Below, piece by piece: positions 22,178 through 34,000 of a stretch of DNA of 64,000 nt. The first letter of the stretch is position 1; the number at the start of each line of letters is the position of its first letter. Under the pieces are notes generated by a model. That model saw only the letters and a list, made by a program, of their open reading frames with translations, made no database searches and had not been told where the DNA came from. Location: NCBI GenBank assembly GCA_004352715.1, contig SCFE01000115.1, positions 65,325 through 129,324 on the forward strand, read 5' to 3'. The DNA comes from Hofstenia miamia (Eukaryota > Xenacoelomorpha > Acoela). Made by a program: the position numbers and the translations under genes.

Positions 22178-22531
22178 TTTTTTTTTCTGCGGAAATGATC
22201 ATTACGAAGAAGAGATCCATGATAAGTCAATTTCATGTGAACATGGAAATTGTGCGATCGGCGATTCTGGCTAATATATTTTCAAATTATTAATTTTTGT
22301 TTATTTATAAGACATAATACACTGGCTGTAATCACTTTATTTACTAGAGAAATTTAAAAAAAATAAAAACCGTATTTGTTGCCAATGTGAAAACGTGCGG
22401 CGCCGTGCCTAATTATATTTTTAAAAACCCGTGCCATGACCAAAAATATTTTGGCAACTCCGTGCCGTGTCGTGCCGGGCAGTGCCTAAAACCCACTGTG
22501 CCTTCAAAAACCAATCACGGTTGCAGCTCTG
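21127..22531. mobile_element. 1.4 kb TIR element with CGTGCC clusters, superfamily unclear
   Basis: The ends CAGAGTTGCAACCGTG (21,127) and the inverse of CACGGTTGCAGCTCTG (22,516-22,531) match at 15 of 16 bases. Inside both ends lie clusters of GTGCCGTGCC-type motifs, striking in this AT-rich setting. No transposase frame is seen. The CAGAG start recalls hAT elements, but the flanking eight bases (TAATGCTA and CCCTGTTA) do not match. It sits at the point where the pogo transposase is broken. Confidence 0.7.
22137..22171. repeat. (TA)n microsatellite
   Basis: About 17 units inside the CGTGCC element. Confidence 0.95.
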
Positions 22532-23156
22532 CCCTGTTATATGTCCATTACAAAATTTTATACGAATTATATTGTAGCAAATGAGCTTAGCGATTACATT
22601 ATCTCAGTATGTTGAAAATATGCCAAATTCCAATCAAGGACATCTTTTCTATTTACATATCACCTATAAGAACAATTCCTGAATTCTGCGGTCAAGTTTG
22701 ACACCATGCTATAAGTTTAAATCAGAGCCAAAAATTGAACGTATACAAAGAAGAACTTTCCGAATCATTCTATCCAGTTCAATTACATGAAAGCTTGCTC
22801 CACTTTTAATTCCCTAATTTTGTATGATCTCCGCAAACTTTTGAAGAGCACACATGGAAAAAACTCCTCAGTGATGATAAACATCCATTACACTATTTGA
22901 TACCCATATGGAGAGAACTATCGAATACAACTTGCGCAATTCTAGAAAACATGACATTATTGATCAGAATTGGCGATTGAAAAACTGGTTCGCTTTTGCA
23001 GTTTAAACCATCTTATATGGATTTTTATGATAATTTTTGCATTTATTTTATTATTCATGTAGTTTATTTGTATATATTCTTCTATATAAATGTGTGTATG
23101 TAGATAATTTTTCAGTATGTAGATATTTGCTATTCCTCGAACTTAGGGTCGCAAGG
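22532..23156. other. Decayed DNA, nothing recognised
   Basis: Broken frames only. Some phrases look like worn LINE tail (for example LMIPYGEN-type frames), but nothing definite. Confidence 0.3.
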
Positions 23157-23343
23157 TATATATATATATATANNNNNNNNNNNNNNNNNNNNNNNNNNNN
23201 NNNNNNNNNNNNNNNNNNNNNNNNNNNNNNNNNNNNNNNNNNNNNNNNNNNNNNNNNNNNNNNNNNNNNNNNNNNNNNNNNNNNNNNNNNNNNNNNNNNN
23301 NNNNNNNNNNNNNNNNNNNNNNNNNNNNNNNNNNNNNNNNNNN

Positions 23344-23376
<33 letters not shown>
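23157..23376. repeat. (TA)n microsatellite interrupted by a gap (N 23,173-23,343)
   Basis: TA units on both sides of 171 N. The gap probably reflects failure to assemble a long TA tract. Confidence 0.9.
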
Positions 23377-23377
<1 letters not shown>

Positions 23378-23469
23378 TCATCATTGAAGAATAAACTAAA
23401 ATGGTTAAGATACGGCCAATATTTCAATTATTCAAGATATAATATATGTTCAAGAATAAAGATTAAATT

Positions 23470-23744
23470 CCAAAAGAACTTGTTTCATCAATTGTCTATA
23501 AATATACATGTGACAATTGCAATAAATGGTACATTGGTGAAACATTTCGACATTTTGGAAAGCGAATAAAAGTATATCTTAGTGGGCATTTTGATACAAA
23601 AAGGTACAATATCCTCACGAATTTGAAGAACATAATTTTAGCATCAAAGTAAGAACAAAGAACACTAAAATAGCAGAAGCCATTGTATTAAATAATGAAG
23701 ATCCTAATTACATATTAAATAACCAAGTTAATTATTTGTTCTAG
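23470..23744 (+). pseudogene. Penelope-like element GIY-YIG endonuclease tail
   Basis: The frame from 23,470 reads VYKYTCDNCNKWYIGETFRH and FGKRIK, the GIY-YIG core of Penelope-like retroelements, with the Cys pair CDNC before the YIG and the catalytic Arg in KRIK. After a one-base frameshift near 23,630 it resumes as HNFSIKVRTKNTKIAEAIVL and then NNQVNYLF before TAG at 23,742-23,744. This is the natural C-terminus of the family. The reverse-transcriptase part is not found upstream, where a gap and decayed sequence lie. It is a 5'-truncated dead copy. Confidence 0.8.
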
Positions 23745-25131
23745 TTAATGCATATATATAGACATATTTTCAACATTTAGTGTAGTAATTTGTAGCATGT
23801 ATATGCATGTACATTAGGGGTTTTTCCTGACATTAAAAAGCTGAATGACTATTGTTTGAACACTTTACCATTTTGTAATCCAATAACAGTTAGAATCATT
23901 TATACTGTCAATGTAAATAAAATTAGTGCAATCTTCCTATTTCTTGTATCGCCATATTACATAGGCGCAATCAACGAGAGGACACAAGTGGCATATGTCC
24001 ACACCGAAAGCGAAACTGAGAGACTGACAAAAAACTGAATGCGATTTTTCGTGCATGTATTTAAGTAGGTTATGTTTATTTCAGAAATGATGCTATTTTC
24101 ACTCATGCTAAATTTATCAGAAACAATAAACAAGTTTTGTCAACAGCGTAGAAGTAAGGTGATATTTCTAGTTGCAATGATTTTTTTGTGTATTGTATTG
24201 CCCAGCTATTAAAATCTGCTATATTTGCTTTTACAAAGTTCAATAACTAAAATTTTGTTTAAATCATCTTAATGGATTTTACAATGAATAATGTTGTGTG
24301 TTAATCTAATCAATTTCCACACAATCCCATTGTTCTATATATTATTATTTCATTGTTTTAGGAAAGGTAGATAATGATATAACAGTTTGGAACAGTTTAT
24401 CTCCCTTCCAAATTCTGACTGCACCAATGTCACAATACTGGCACAATTTTTGCTATTTACTTCTAAACGTTGAAGGGATATATTAAATCTGTGATGGGTT
24501 CTTCAAAAAGATTTTAGGCTTCGATAACTCATGACTAAGAAAAATACTAAGAATTTGAAATCACCCTAGGATAGAGGAGTGTCCATTCTTAGATAGCAAT
24601 ACTCTGTGGCTAGCTTTGCCTTAAATCTCCATCAACAGAATTTGCAAAGTAGTGCTCGCCCTATGTTATCTATCTAAGGAAAAGAAATAGCTGGTCTTTA
24701 GAATTTTTTATTTGTTGAGCATCGGGAATGGAAATAATTGAAGACCTTGAAAAATTCTTGGAAAATCTGAAAACACGTTTTGCATAGTTGAAGTAGCACT
24801 GAACAGATTAGGGTGAATATAATATGTACAAATGTAGTTCTCTAGTCTGCTACAAATAAGACTAATGTTATTATATTTTTAAGAAATGCTTCAGAAAAAG
24901 TTTTTAAGCAGAAATGAATCGCAAAATACACATTAGAAAATTTATTATTATCCCAAGAACAAGAAGTTATCTAAAAGTTGTTTAACAAAAATTCTAATAC
25001 TTAAACATTATGCCACTAGAATTTTCTGTTCTAGGGAGACAAAAGTTATCTAAGTGATACATACAACGAAGGATGAAGCTATAATCAAATGAAATTATAT
25101 GTCTTTTCGAAGAAATTATGTTTTTGATTAG
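23745..25131. other. AT-rich DNA, nothing recognised
   Basis: The first few hundred bases may be the Penelope-like 3' region. No hammerhead-type core was found in it by eye. Confidence 0.35.
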
Positions 25132-25676
25132 GTATTGAACACTTCATAGATAATATAAAAATCTCAAGAAATTTGAATCCTTTTAATTGTAAAAGAAAAC
25201 AACATTGATTTGTTCAAATAATTGTTGTGCGATAATTCAAATTGCAAGTTCAATACATGCTTTATAACAAAATGAAATGCAGCGCCATTTAAACAAGAAG
25301 GCCTAGTCAGCAATAAATATGCTTAGATTGTATTATAGATTAATATGTTCTGGTGTAAAACTAAAACATGTTTGAAATAGACACATTCTATTCTTCTATC
25401 GACATCGGGAATAAAATTTTTAAAAATCTTTGAAAGTTCTTTAAGAGACCAACAACATAATATGTAATAGGGAAATGTCTGACAAAACCTTCCTGACAGG
25501 GATTGATCATAGATGCTTTTGTAGGCAATAATGAAAAATCCAAATTTATCACTTGATTGTCTCACTAATGTATTAACATTGCAAATTTCATATGCGAGAA
25601 ATTGAAGATGATATTTCTAAGATTATTAAATGAACATGATTTCTTCCTATGTAAAATCTCGAGATATCATTTATTA
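25132..25676. repeat. Long direct duplication, copy 1
   Basis: Essentially identical to 26,293-26,843. The only clear difference is six extra bases (CGGGGG) in copy 2. Both copies hold the same 80-codon minus-strand frame, which has no recognisable domain and is not called as a gene. Confidence 0.9.
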
Positions 25677-26292
25677 AGTAATGTAAAAGATTCATATGTA
25701 TCTGCCCGTACCGCGCCAATACCCGTAGGTTCAATTTAGGAACAACAAAGATTCTAAACTATAACATAATTAACAAAAACTACATGTATATAAAACTAGA
25801 AATCAATTGTATTTACTAGGATCTATTTGACATTGTCACCAATAAGTCAATTTTTTGGCTGTGATGTTGTTGGTAGCAGTTTAAATATTATATTAAAGAT
25901 AGAATCCCTTGATATTTGAAAAAATTTTTATACTACACAGTAATTAGTAACATAATTTTGCATTGGAGAAAATGCGCAACACATAAATATTAAACTCATT
26001 TTTTTCTAATCACCTAAAACTCAATTAATAGTGAAAGAACTATTCAAGATTGATTGTTGCATTTTCAAAACAAAATCATATAGCAATTATAAAACTTTTC
26101 AGACTATGTTTATGTATTTAAATACAAATTGCTAATAAAGGTTCCAGAAGAAATAGTTAACTTTATGATATGGTCAATTGGTTTTTCTTCATTTTTATTC
26201 TTTTCCCGTATCTACTCGTACCCGTGACAGTGGTACCCATACACGCCCTCTGATGTGCACTATTTGCTCTCGAATATTACAAATATTGTAGC
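25677..26292. mobile_element. Spacer with hAT-like terminal motifs between the duplicate copies
   Basis: The left side has CTGCCCGTACCGCGCCAATA. The right side has CCCGTACCCGTGACAGTGG and ends ...CACGCCCTCTG near 26,250, read inversely as CAGAGGGCGTG, a hAT-like end. Only the right end is convincing. There is no transposase. Confidence 0.35.
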
Positions 26293-26843
26293 GTATTGAA
26301 CACTTCATAGATAATATAAAAATCTCAAGAAATTTGAATCCTTTTAATTGTAAAAGCGGGGGAAAACAACATTGATTTGTTCAAATAATTGTTGTGCGAT
26401 AATTCAAATTGCAAGTTCAATACATGCTTTATAACAAAATGAAATGCAGCGCCATTTAAACAAGAAGGCCTAGTCAGCAATAAATATGCTTAGATTGTAT
26501 TATAGATTAATATGTTCTGGTGTAAAACTAAAACATGTTTGAAATAGACACATTCTATTCTTCTATCGACATCGGGAATAAAATTTTTAAAAATCTTTGA
26601 AAGTTCTTTAAGAGACCAACAACATAATATGTAATAGGGAAATGTCTGACAAAACCTTCCTGACAGGGATTGATCATAGATGCTTTTGTAGGCAATAATG
26701 AAAAATCCAAATTTATCACTTGATTGTCTCACTAATGTATTAACATTGCAAATTTCATATGCGAGAAATTGAAGATGATATTTCTAAGATTATTAAATGA
26801 ACATGATTTCTTCCTATGTAAAATCTCGAGATATCATTTATTA
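26293..26843. repeat. Long direct duplication, copy 2, ending at a single N (26,844)
   Basis: The copy ends exactly at the N, which points to an assembly join rather than a biological boundary. Confidence 0.9.
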
Positions 26844-26844
26844 N

Positions 26845-26948
26845 AAAACGCAACTTTTCTTGTTAATAAAAATTAGTTTTGAAAATATATATATATATAT
26901 ATATATAAACGCAACTTTTCTTGTTAATAAACATTAGTTTTGAAAATA
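26845..26948. repeat. Short direct duplication around an (AT)n tract
   Basis: AAACGCAACTTTTCTTGTTA and the bases after it occur at 26,846 and again at about 26,907, separated by AT units (26,884-26,906). They follow directly after the single N at 26,844. Confidence 0.85.
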
Positions 26949-28243
26949 CTAATCTATATAAATTCTATAAATATACCTTCGCGTAAAATTGAAATTTTTG
27001 AATAATTTTTCTAATATATCAAAACATTCAAATTTTGAGGTGGCCATAATCAAATTTCGCCCATTGTATGTCACCTAGGTAATGAGCTCCCTACCTGTGG
27101 ACTACAACTATATTGTTCATTTCAGTTGATATCAGCTTTTAGACTTTTACAAACATCTTTAAGATTCATCAAATTTACAATTCGATTTTGAAAAACCTAT
27201 TAGGGATAAATCTAAGTGAAATACATTTCCATTCAGTAAATTTTCCATTATTTTTAAATTGCATAAACAGCTAACATGAAAATACTTGACATTTCAGATT
27301 AAGCATGTAACAAGGAGACTTATCTTTTTGAACAAGTTCTAACATCCTATGTGATGTCACCTCAACTTCCAATATCGAACTATTGAAGTATTTTGTGATA
27401 TTTACTTCAATGACATTTATTTTGCAAAATTTAAATGAGAATGTCAAACATAAAATAGAGAGTGCAGCTTCGAACTGGGACAATTTTACGTAACTTATGT
27501 TATGTGTATGATTGTAAGAGCTATGCTTAAAAATAGCAATTGTGATATTTCCAATTTAGTAAATACTTAGATTAAAATGTACTAAGGCATATAGCAAAAA
27601 GATATCCTTACAATTAACGCCAACAACAACAAACTTTTATCTTAAAACGGATAAAACATTTACTTAGGCTATAAAAATAGTAGAGTTTCATGCCACGAAA
27701 GAGCCAATAGTCAGAATCTGCTGAAGAAGCCGTTGATCAACCTCGGCGATGATCTTCTCAATAAGGGTTTAATTCTCAGTAATCTTATAGCGCACAGCTT
27801 TTTGCTGAACGTTATCTAAAAGCAGCAAAGGGCTTGAAGAAACCTCCCCCGACATTAATGAAGTCTTTCATTTCTGAAGGTTTCCAGATTGTGTGTTCAG
27901 CACAATTTTTCTTTAAGGAAACATTTCACATTTTATGAACTTCTCAAGCAATCACCCGACTTAAATCCAATAAATCCTTTCAAGTATTCCTTCAAACCTA
28001 ATTGCCAAATCATTGAATTTCCTTAATAAATTCATAAAGCTTAAGTATTTTCCTAATTATCTCAAGTTTTTTTTATGAAAAATGATTAACTCGGCTATAC
28101 ACCGATGTCAATTATAAGTCGCCAATTAGCATGACCAACGACGGATCATAGAAACATTCGAAAGTTATACTTCGATTTACAAAGTCATCGTCAGTTTCCT
28201 TACAAAATCATTCCCTCTAAATTTAATTGATTTTACAATAATA
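26949..28243. other. AT-rich DNA, nothing recognised
   Basis: The minus-strand frame at 27,271-27,483 has no family pattern. Sequence near 27,700-27,850 is less AT-rich but has no readable domain. Confidence 0.35.
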
Positions 28244-28340
28244 TTTTACTTTACTAAATCTTAATTATTGGTAGTAACAGTTTGTGTATTTAAATTTTAC
28301 TTTACTAAATCTTAATTATTGGTAGTAACAGTTTGTGTAT
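28244..28340. repeat. 51-base tandem duplication at the 3' end of a Penelope-like remnant
   Basis: Unit beginning TTTTACTTTACTAAATCTTA, 1.9 copies, period 51. It overlaps the stop end of the GIY-YIG frame, so the C-terminal codons are present twice. Confidence 0.9.
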
Positions 28341-29130
28341 GTAATCTTTTTGGTATTTAGACTTGGTTGAACTGATCTAACTAAAATAATTTCAATGATT
28401 TTAAGATATATTGCTGCAGCAGTCTTTAAAATTTTTACATTATAACTTAGTCCAGAATCTTTAAGATGGTTTGAAATTGTTGAATTAGTTTCATGTTCTT
28501 TTGTTCTTCTACTTAATTGCCGACAACAATATCCGATATAATCTTCACCACAGGTGCATTGAATTTTATAAATTACATTAGATTTAACCGGACACATTAG
28601 TGGCTGATTTTAGGCCAAGCTTGGAACTAAGTTGATTGATCTTATAAATGAATTTTGATCTTATTAATGAATTCGATCTTTCTCATTTGATTTATTAGGT
28701 TTATTGTATGTGTTCCCCGATATTGTATTTTAAATACATTCTCAAAATTATGTGAATATTTCATTTCTTTATTGGTTGTCACTATTCCTGTAATTGCCTC
28801 TTTAATATATTGATCAATAAAATTGTTTTGGTACTCATTTTTTCTTAGGTCTGCCTTCAATATGATAACTTCTTGGCGTATGTTTTCATAGGAGCTTGCA
28901 ATATCGAATATTCTACGTCTTGCTCCTTTAATTAAGAATACTTCAAATGATCTTGGAGAATTTGAATTAAACTTAAGTAGCAAGCCAGTATCTGACGGTT
29001 TCTTGTATATTCCAGTTATAAAGGATTTTGAATTTCTCTGTATTTTAAAATTCAAGAACTAAAAAATCTTATTTTCTTCCTTTTCCATTGTGAGCTTGAC
29101 GTTAATATCTATAAAATTTAGATTAGTTAG
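28316..29130 (-). pseudogene. Penelope-like element: reverse-transcriptase end and GIY-YIG endonuclease
   Basis: Reading down the minus strand: broken frames near 29,125-29,050 (FIDINVKLTMEKEE); then 29,055-28,642 with FITGIYKKPSDTGLLLKFNS, the end of the Penelope-type palm/thumb (usual pattern 'T.VYRKPT.TG...F.S'); then 28,597-28,316 with IYKIQCTCGEDYIGYCCRQ and SRRTKEHE, the GIY-YIG nuclease with its Cys/His knuckle. The order RT then GIY-YIG is diagnostic for Penelope-like elements. The main RT motifs are missing, cut off near 29,150 by an unrelated repeat. It does not continue the copy at 23,470, being on the other strand with a different sequence. Confidence 0.82.
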
Positions 29131-29160
29131 CATTTCTTCTTCATTTTTTCATTGTCTACT

Positions 29161-29556
29161 AGGGTGTCCCAAAAAATCCAACCTTCTCCGATTTTGCAAT
29201 AACTTGTCACAAATTTGCATTTCGGTGAAAAAACATTTGTGCTGAAATATTTTTGAAATCCAATGTCGTTTGACGCCCTGGACTTGAGATTTAAGTTTTC
29301 GATATTGAGCCGCGGCTGAAAATAAGCCGAAAATCGCATATCTCAAAAACTACTTTACATAGAAACCTGGTTGATGGCTTATTCGAAGCAGAAGATATGA
29401 TTTCCTATCTCACTTTAATACATTTATGCAGGCTAAATGCTCAAATTTTCGAGATATTGCCATAAAACACCTTTTTTCGCAAATATCGAGATTATCACAG
29501 TTAATAAGCAATGATGCCAGTCTTAAAACGGTTTTTTGGCATTGTTACTAAGATAC
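29161..29556. mobile_element. Unclassified repeat starting AGGGTGTCCCAAAA, truncating the Penelope-like copy
   Basis: AGGGTGTCCCAAAAAATCCA is a terminal-type motif of the sort found on several invertebrate DNA transposons. It begins where the Penelope-like reading frame ends. No partner end is visible; a single N at 29,557 interrupts the region. Confidence 0.35.
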
Positions 29557-30842
29557 NCGTCTAGTTGTCTTCGCTTAGAAGTTCTAATTTGGTTTCACAA
29601 TAATGCACTGTACTGTACAGAGTGTCAACAAACACAACAACATAGGCAATAGTTTCAATTCAGTTTCTAGGTCCAGTACCTTAGTCAAACTGAAAAGTTT
29701 GAAGAACAAGTTTGTTTGTGCTATCAGAGTGTCCAGTAGCTTCAGTATGCTTTCGTAGCTGCTGCTTATAAGCATGGCTAACAATTTTCTCAAATTGTTG
29801 GAAAATTTGAAAAGAACTATCATATGTGTTAACATTGAAAATTCAAGTCTCAAGCTCATCAACTGACGATTTTTTATTATTAAACACGAATACTTAAAAC
29901 ATTGACAATGAAGCTTTTCGATAGGAGGTTTGTAATCCTATACATTCCGTTTTTCTGGTAAATGATGGCAATTACAATGTTTACACTCACTGGTGTCAGT
30001 CTAAATTGGGGGCAGGTGCGAAATGTCGAAACGGGGACCCAGCACACCACCAATTTTATGTATTAAATTTTCAGTAAGGTTTTTGTGTACAATAGATATT
30101 TGTTACGATATAGTTTGTACCTGCATAACTTTTAGGTCTCCAAAATTGGCTAAAATTGTTAATTAAGGATAGTTTTTCTAAATTTGGGCCTTTATGTTTT
30201 GCTATATGTAAATTACTACTTTGCTATTTTGATATGTTTGAGCAGTAAAAGTATACAAACTCCAAAATTGAGTCACCACATTAGTTTAAAATAGCTTATG
30301 AAAAGCTAATCATTTCCCTGATTATGAAGCCCATTGGGTATCCTTATTAGATACATGAGTGGTGGTTATGTAAATCAGTTTTACTCGTTAATGTCAAATA
30401 TTAAATTGCTTATACAATAAATATGCCGTTTTCAAACAAACTATTCTCTTAAAGTATTTTTCCCTACTTTAAATAGGAAATAATTTAAAATATTTAAAAT
30501 GATTGAGACAAATGTAGCAAAACAATTAGAAAAAACAACATAGTAAATATTATGTAACTAAACTCAAATATATCAATCATTCCCCTTCTATTAATTAAAG
30601 TTCACTATACTTAATAAAAGATGAGTCTGTTGACTAGACTTCAATATTCATTTCAAGAAATGTTTTACAAAATAAAAATGAAATCTGTTAGAAGACCGAA
30701 CAAAAGAGAAGATCAAAATTTCATTTTGAAACATTGGCAAATATTTTATTGAAGTTTTAATGATACATGTGCTATATTCATGTGTGACTTCGAAATTTAT
30801 TTCCAAATATTTACAATCTAAAATTTTAAATACTGTTTACAA
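29557..30842. other. Intergenic DNA downstream of SPEF2
   Basis: No supported gene. On the minus strand AATAAA at about 30,753-30,748 could serve as the polyadenylation signal for the SPEF2 terminal exon. Confidence 0.4.
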
Positions 30843-30902
30843 TCATGAAATATGAAGTGGTTTATCGTCGCAGACTTCCCATTCAATGTAATCTTTTGGA
30901 TC
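30843..30902 (-). CDS. SPEF2: SPEF2 proposed terminal exon
   Basis: A strong acceptor (TTTTTGTTTTAG) at 30,903 is followed in phase 0 by DPKDYIEWEVCDDKPLHIS and TGA. Phase agrees with the previous exon and a polyadenylation signal lies 90 bases on. The linking intron would be 6.5 kb. No family match to the short tail itself, so it is inferred. Confidence 0.55.
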   Translation of the reverse strand, partial: DPKDYIEWEVCDDKPLHIS

Positions 30903-31046
30903 CTAAAACAAAAACCAGATTATAAAAGACATTGATGATAGCTATTAAAGTAAACTAATTTCTTACATTGCTCTGAATTCTACATTTTAAAATATATGCA
31001 GAAAACATGTAGTTAAATATTTCTCTTTAATTATACAATAATAGAC

Positions 31047-31087
<41 letters not shown>

Positions 31088-34000
31088 TAGTTAAAATCAT
31101 CAAATTATATTCCTTGCGTCAACAATTTTCTAATTGTACAGTAAATATAGGCTCAATAATTAATTGTAATTTTGATTGAACTATTTAAATATTGGGGTTG
31201 AGCTTTTATTTTTTGTACCTTTTGGTTATCAAGATTTAAAAACAATAGACCTGCAATGACTGCAAAAGAATTTCTTGTTTGTTTGCTTTTGGTAATTTTT
31301 GAAAAAAACCTGTACAGATTCGAATACTGTTATTTACGTTTTCCAGAACATCCAATATAGAAAGTCAGCCCTTTACGTGAATTTGCGTAAATAATTCAGG
31401 TAAAATACTGAATGCTGTTTCACTGAAGACATGTTTTTGTTGCCGACTGCTCTGTAAGATAAAGAGTTTTTGATTAGCAATATTATTGGCGTATTTGATT
31501 GATAAAGGCTGCAAAAATCAGTGCGACAATAGAACGAATATAGAGTCAAAACACGTGAAAATGTGCATTTTTGCATTAATGGAAATGATAAAATGTTCAA
31601 GAAATGCGTTATGACTTTTTATTGCATTCCGAACCTCATATACAAGTCTTTTTTCTACTCCCATTAATTCAATATGATTCTTACCCCTAAATTATCAAGT
31701 TGCAGCGCGGTGCGGTGCAAATTTTTCGTCACTGGTTAGGCCATAATTAGAACGCCTTAAAAATTGCGATTGATCGATTAATATATATCTAAGCGATTAT
31801 TATTCGATTAAATTCTTGGATATTTGCAGAGCCTTACCGATAGTCTGGACAAAAGCCTTCCTGAAATTGATGATTAATCCATTATTTTTTCAATGAAAAG
31901 ATGCATAATGAAGAAATAGTTTAAAGAAACGAAAAACAAGGAAGAAACCAATAAAAAAACTAACAAACGCTTATATAAATAATGAAATGAAACATAAAGC
32001 TAAAAGAAGAAGCCATTTCATTATATGATTTTTCAGTCGATTTAACGAAAACAAACGAATTGAGTTTACCTGCAAAACCAATAGAGAAACTACTATACAG
32101 TACGAATTTTATTTATAACATCTTAAATACACGGAGAACTTCAATGGCTGGAATCACGGTTTTCCATTGCCATAGTGCCTTAAACACCATTCTGCAAAAT
32201 AAATCAACTAATAGAATTGGAAATAAAGTATTGGCAAAATGGTTGATACAATACATGAAGGTTTGCACGTAACAAATTCGAGATGGGTGTTTCAATAGAG
32301 GTGTGTAGACCAGTATATTTGATCCCGGGGACTGTTCCGAAAGTTTCTTTAAGTCTCCGGTCCCGAAAAGTAAATTTTGCTCCGGGTAGTCATTAGCGCC
32401 TTTAATTTTGCTATCACACATCATTCATCAACTTGGAATTTTTTTAAATGATAACCAAAACAGTGGCGTAGCCAGTAATATATTTAAGGGTGGGGCACTA
32501 CTAATTGTCAATTTAAACATGTTGTGTAATTAAGCATTTTTAGCATTTAATGTTAGTATTAATGATTGGAGTTCTTTTTAGGTAATTCTACATGTATAAT
32601 TGAAAAACTAACATTTACAGATTTCTTAGATTACTGAGAAAATTCCAAATCCACAGTTTTAGTTTTTATTTTAGTGTCATTGTGAAGATAAAACAAGCAA
32701 GCGTTCATTCCTCATTGTTGCAATCAATTCCGAATTTACAGGCCTTACTGCAAAATACCATTATACACATTACTGGCAGATTTACGAGCATATTTAATAA
32801 AAATTGAAAAGTATCCCCATCGACCTATCACATTATCTCAGAATGAGAACTATGTAATTTTTCCAGAGTTCAAACTTCCCCAAAAAACTTTTAGTGGAGT
32901 ATTTTATAGTTCTCCATAAATGTTGATTAAAATTCAATATCTTCAAAGGATATATTGCCAATATTTACAGAGATCAATAATGATTAACAATTGCTTGAAA
33001 GTTTGCAGAAGTACTGTCTATGTTATTGATGTTATCAATAGGGTACAGTTTTTCTGGAACTTAATGACAATAGTATGTAGCGCCAAAGCTAGTCAAGAAA
33101 GAAATCATATTAATAATAACGAATGGTTTGCAAAATCACCAAAAATTACTGGTGATTGATATAAAGTTCGATCCTGTTCACATAAATTACCATATTTACC
33201 ATTATGATCATTGTAAGCACAGAACACAGAAGTTCAACAACAAGTTTCTTTGGTTTCTTGCGATTCTTCCACAATCGAATTGATATTTGTGCAAAAAGCA
33301 TGATTTGATCTATCAAGCTCGAATATTTTTTTGAAGAATAGGCCTATTCCGAATCGTTCAACATTTTTTCAAATTTCCTGGTTTTTTTCTCTAAAACATA
33401 TTTATTTGCAGTTGATAAAGAAAGTGAAATTTAAAAGAATTTATTTTTCAAGGGATTTTCATTCGAGTCTGAGTAAAAGTATTAATGAATTCTTTTCACA
33501 GTTTTTTGATGAAGTTTTGCGAATTCATGCGAGTTGGAGTTTATAAAATTCCGAGTACTTGAAAACCCTGGTTACATTGCGTCATTACCAACTGCGCAAT
33601 TTTTATTTGTTTAAATGTCTTCACCACTGTAATACGTGTTTAGAATTTGGCGACCTGATAGCTTTTGTGATCAATCGGAGATCATATTGCATGCTTTTGG
33701 AGATGGTTCAACAAGTCACACTCACACAATTCAGCCAGAATTTCAAGTGGAGAGATGAAAGTAAAATATAAATATATAAAATAAAATGCAATAATTCAGC
33801 TAGTGTACTTAATAAACTGCTTTATTGGTTTTACGAAAATTTTAAATGTCTGTTACAAATTAAAAATACAGGCAAGCATACAAAGACTCTTGAAGTTTAC
33901 CATTATAATTACGACTAAATCAGTTGGAATGGTTGGCGCGAGCGTCGTAATCAAGTAGAATTTAAGAGTGGTGAATTAACTAATACAGTCGGAATTATTC

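Noticed and set aside
23960-24030. CGAAAG/CGAAAC motifs near a Penelope-like 3' end as a possible hammerhead ribozyme
   Set aside because: No CUGANGA core with matching stems could be paired by eye on either strand.
25323-26732. Two identical 80-codon minus-strand frames (25,323-25,565 and 26,490-26,732)
   Set aside because: Their identity follows from the DNA duplication, not from protein selection; no domain and no splice or start context.
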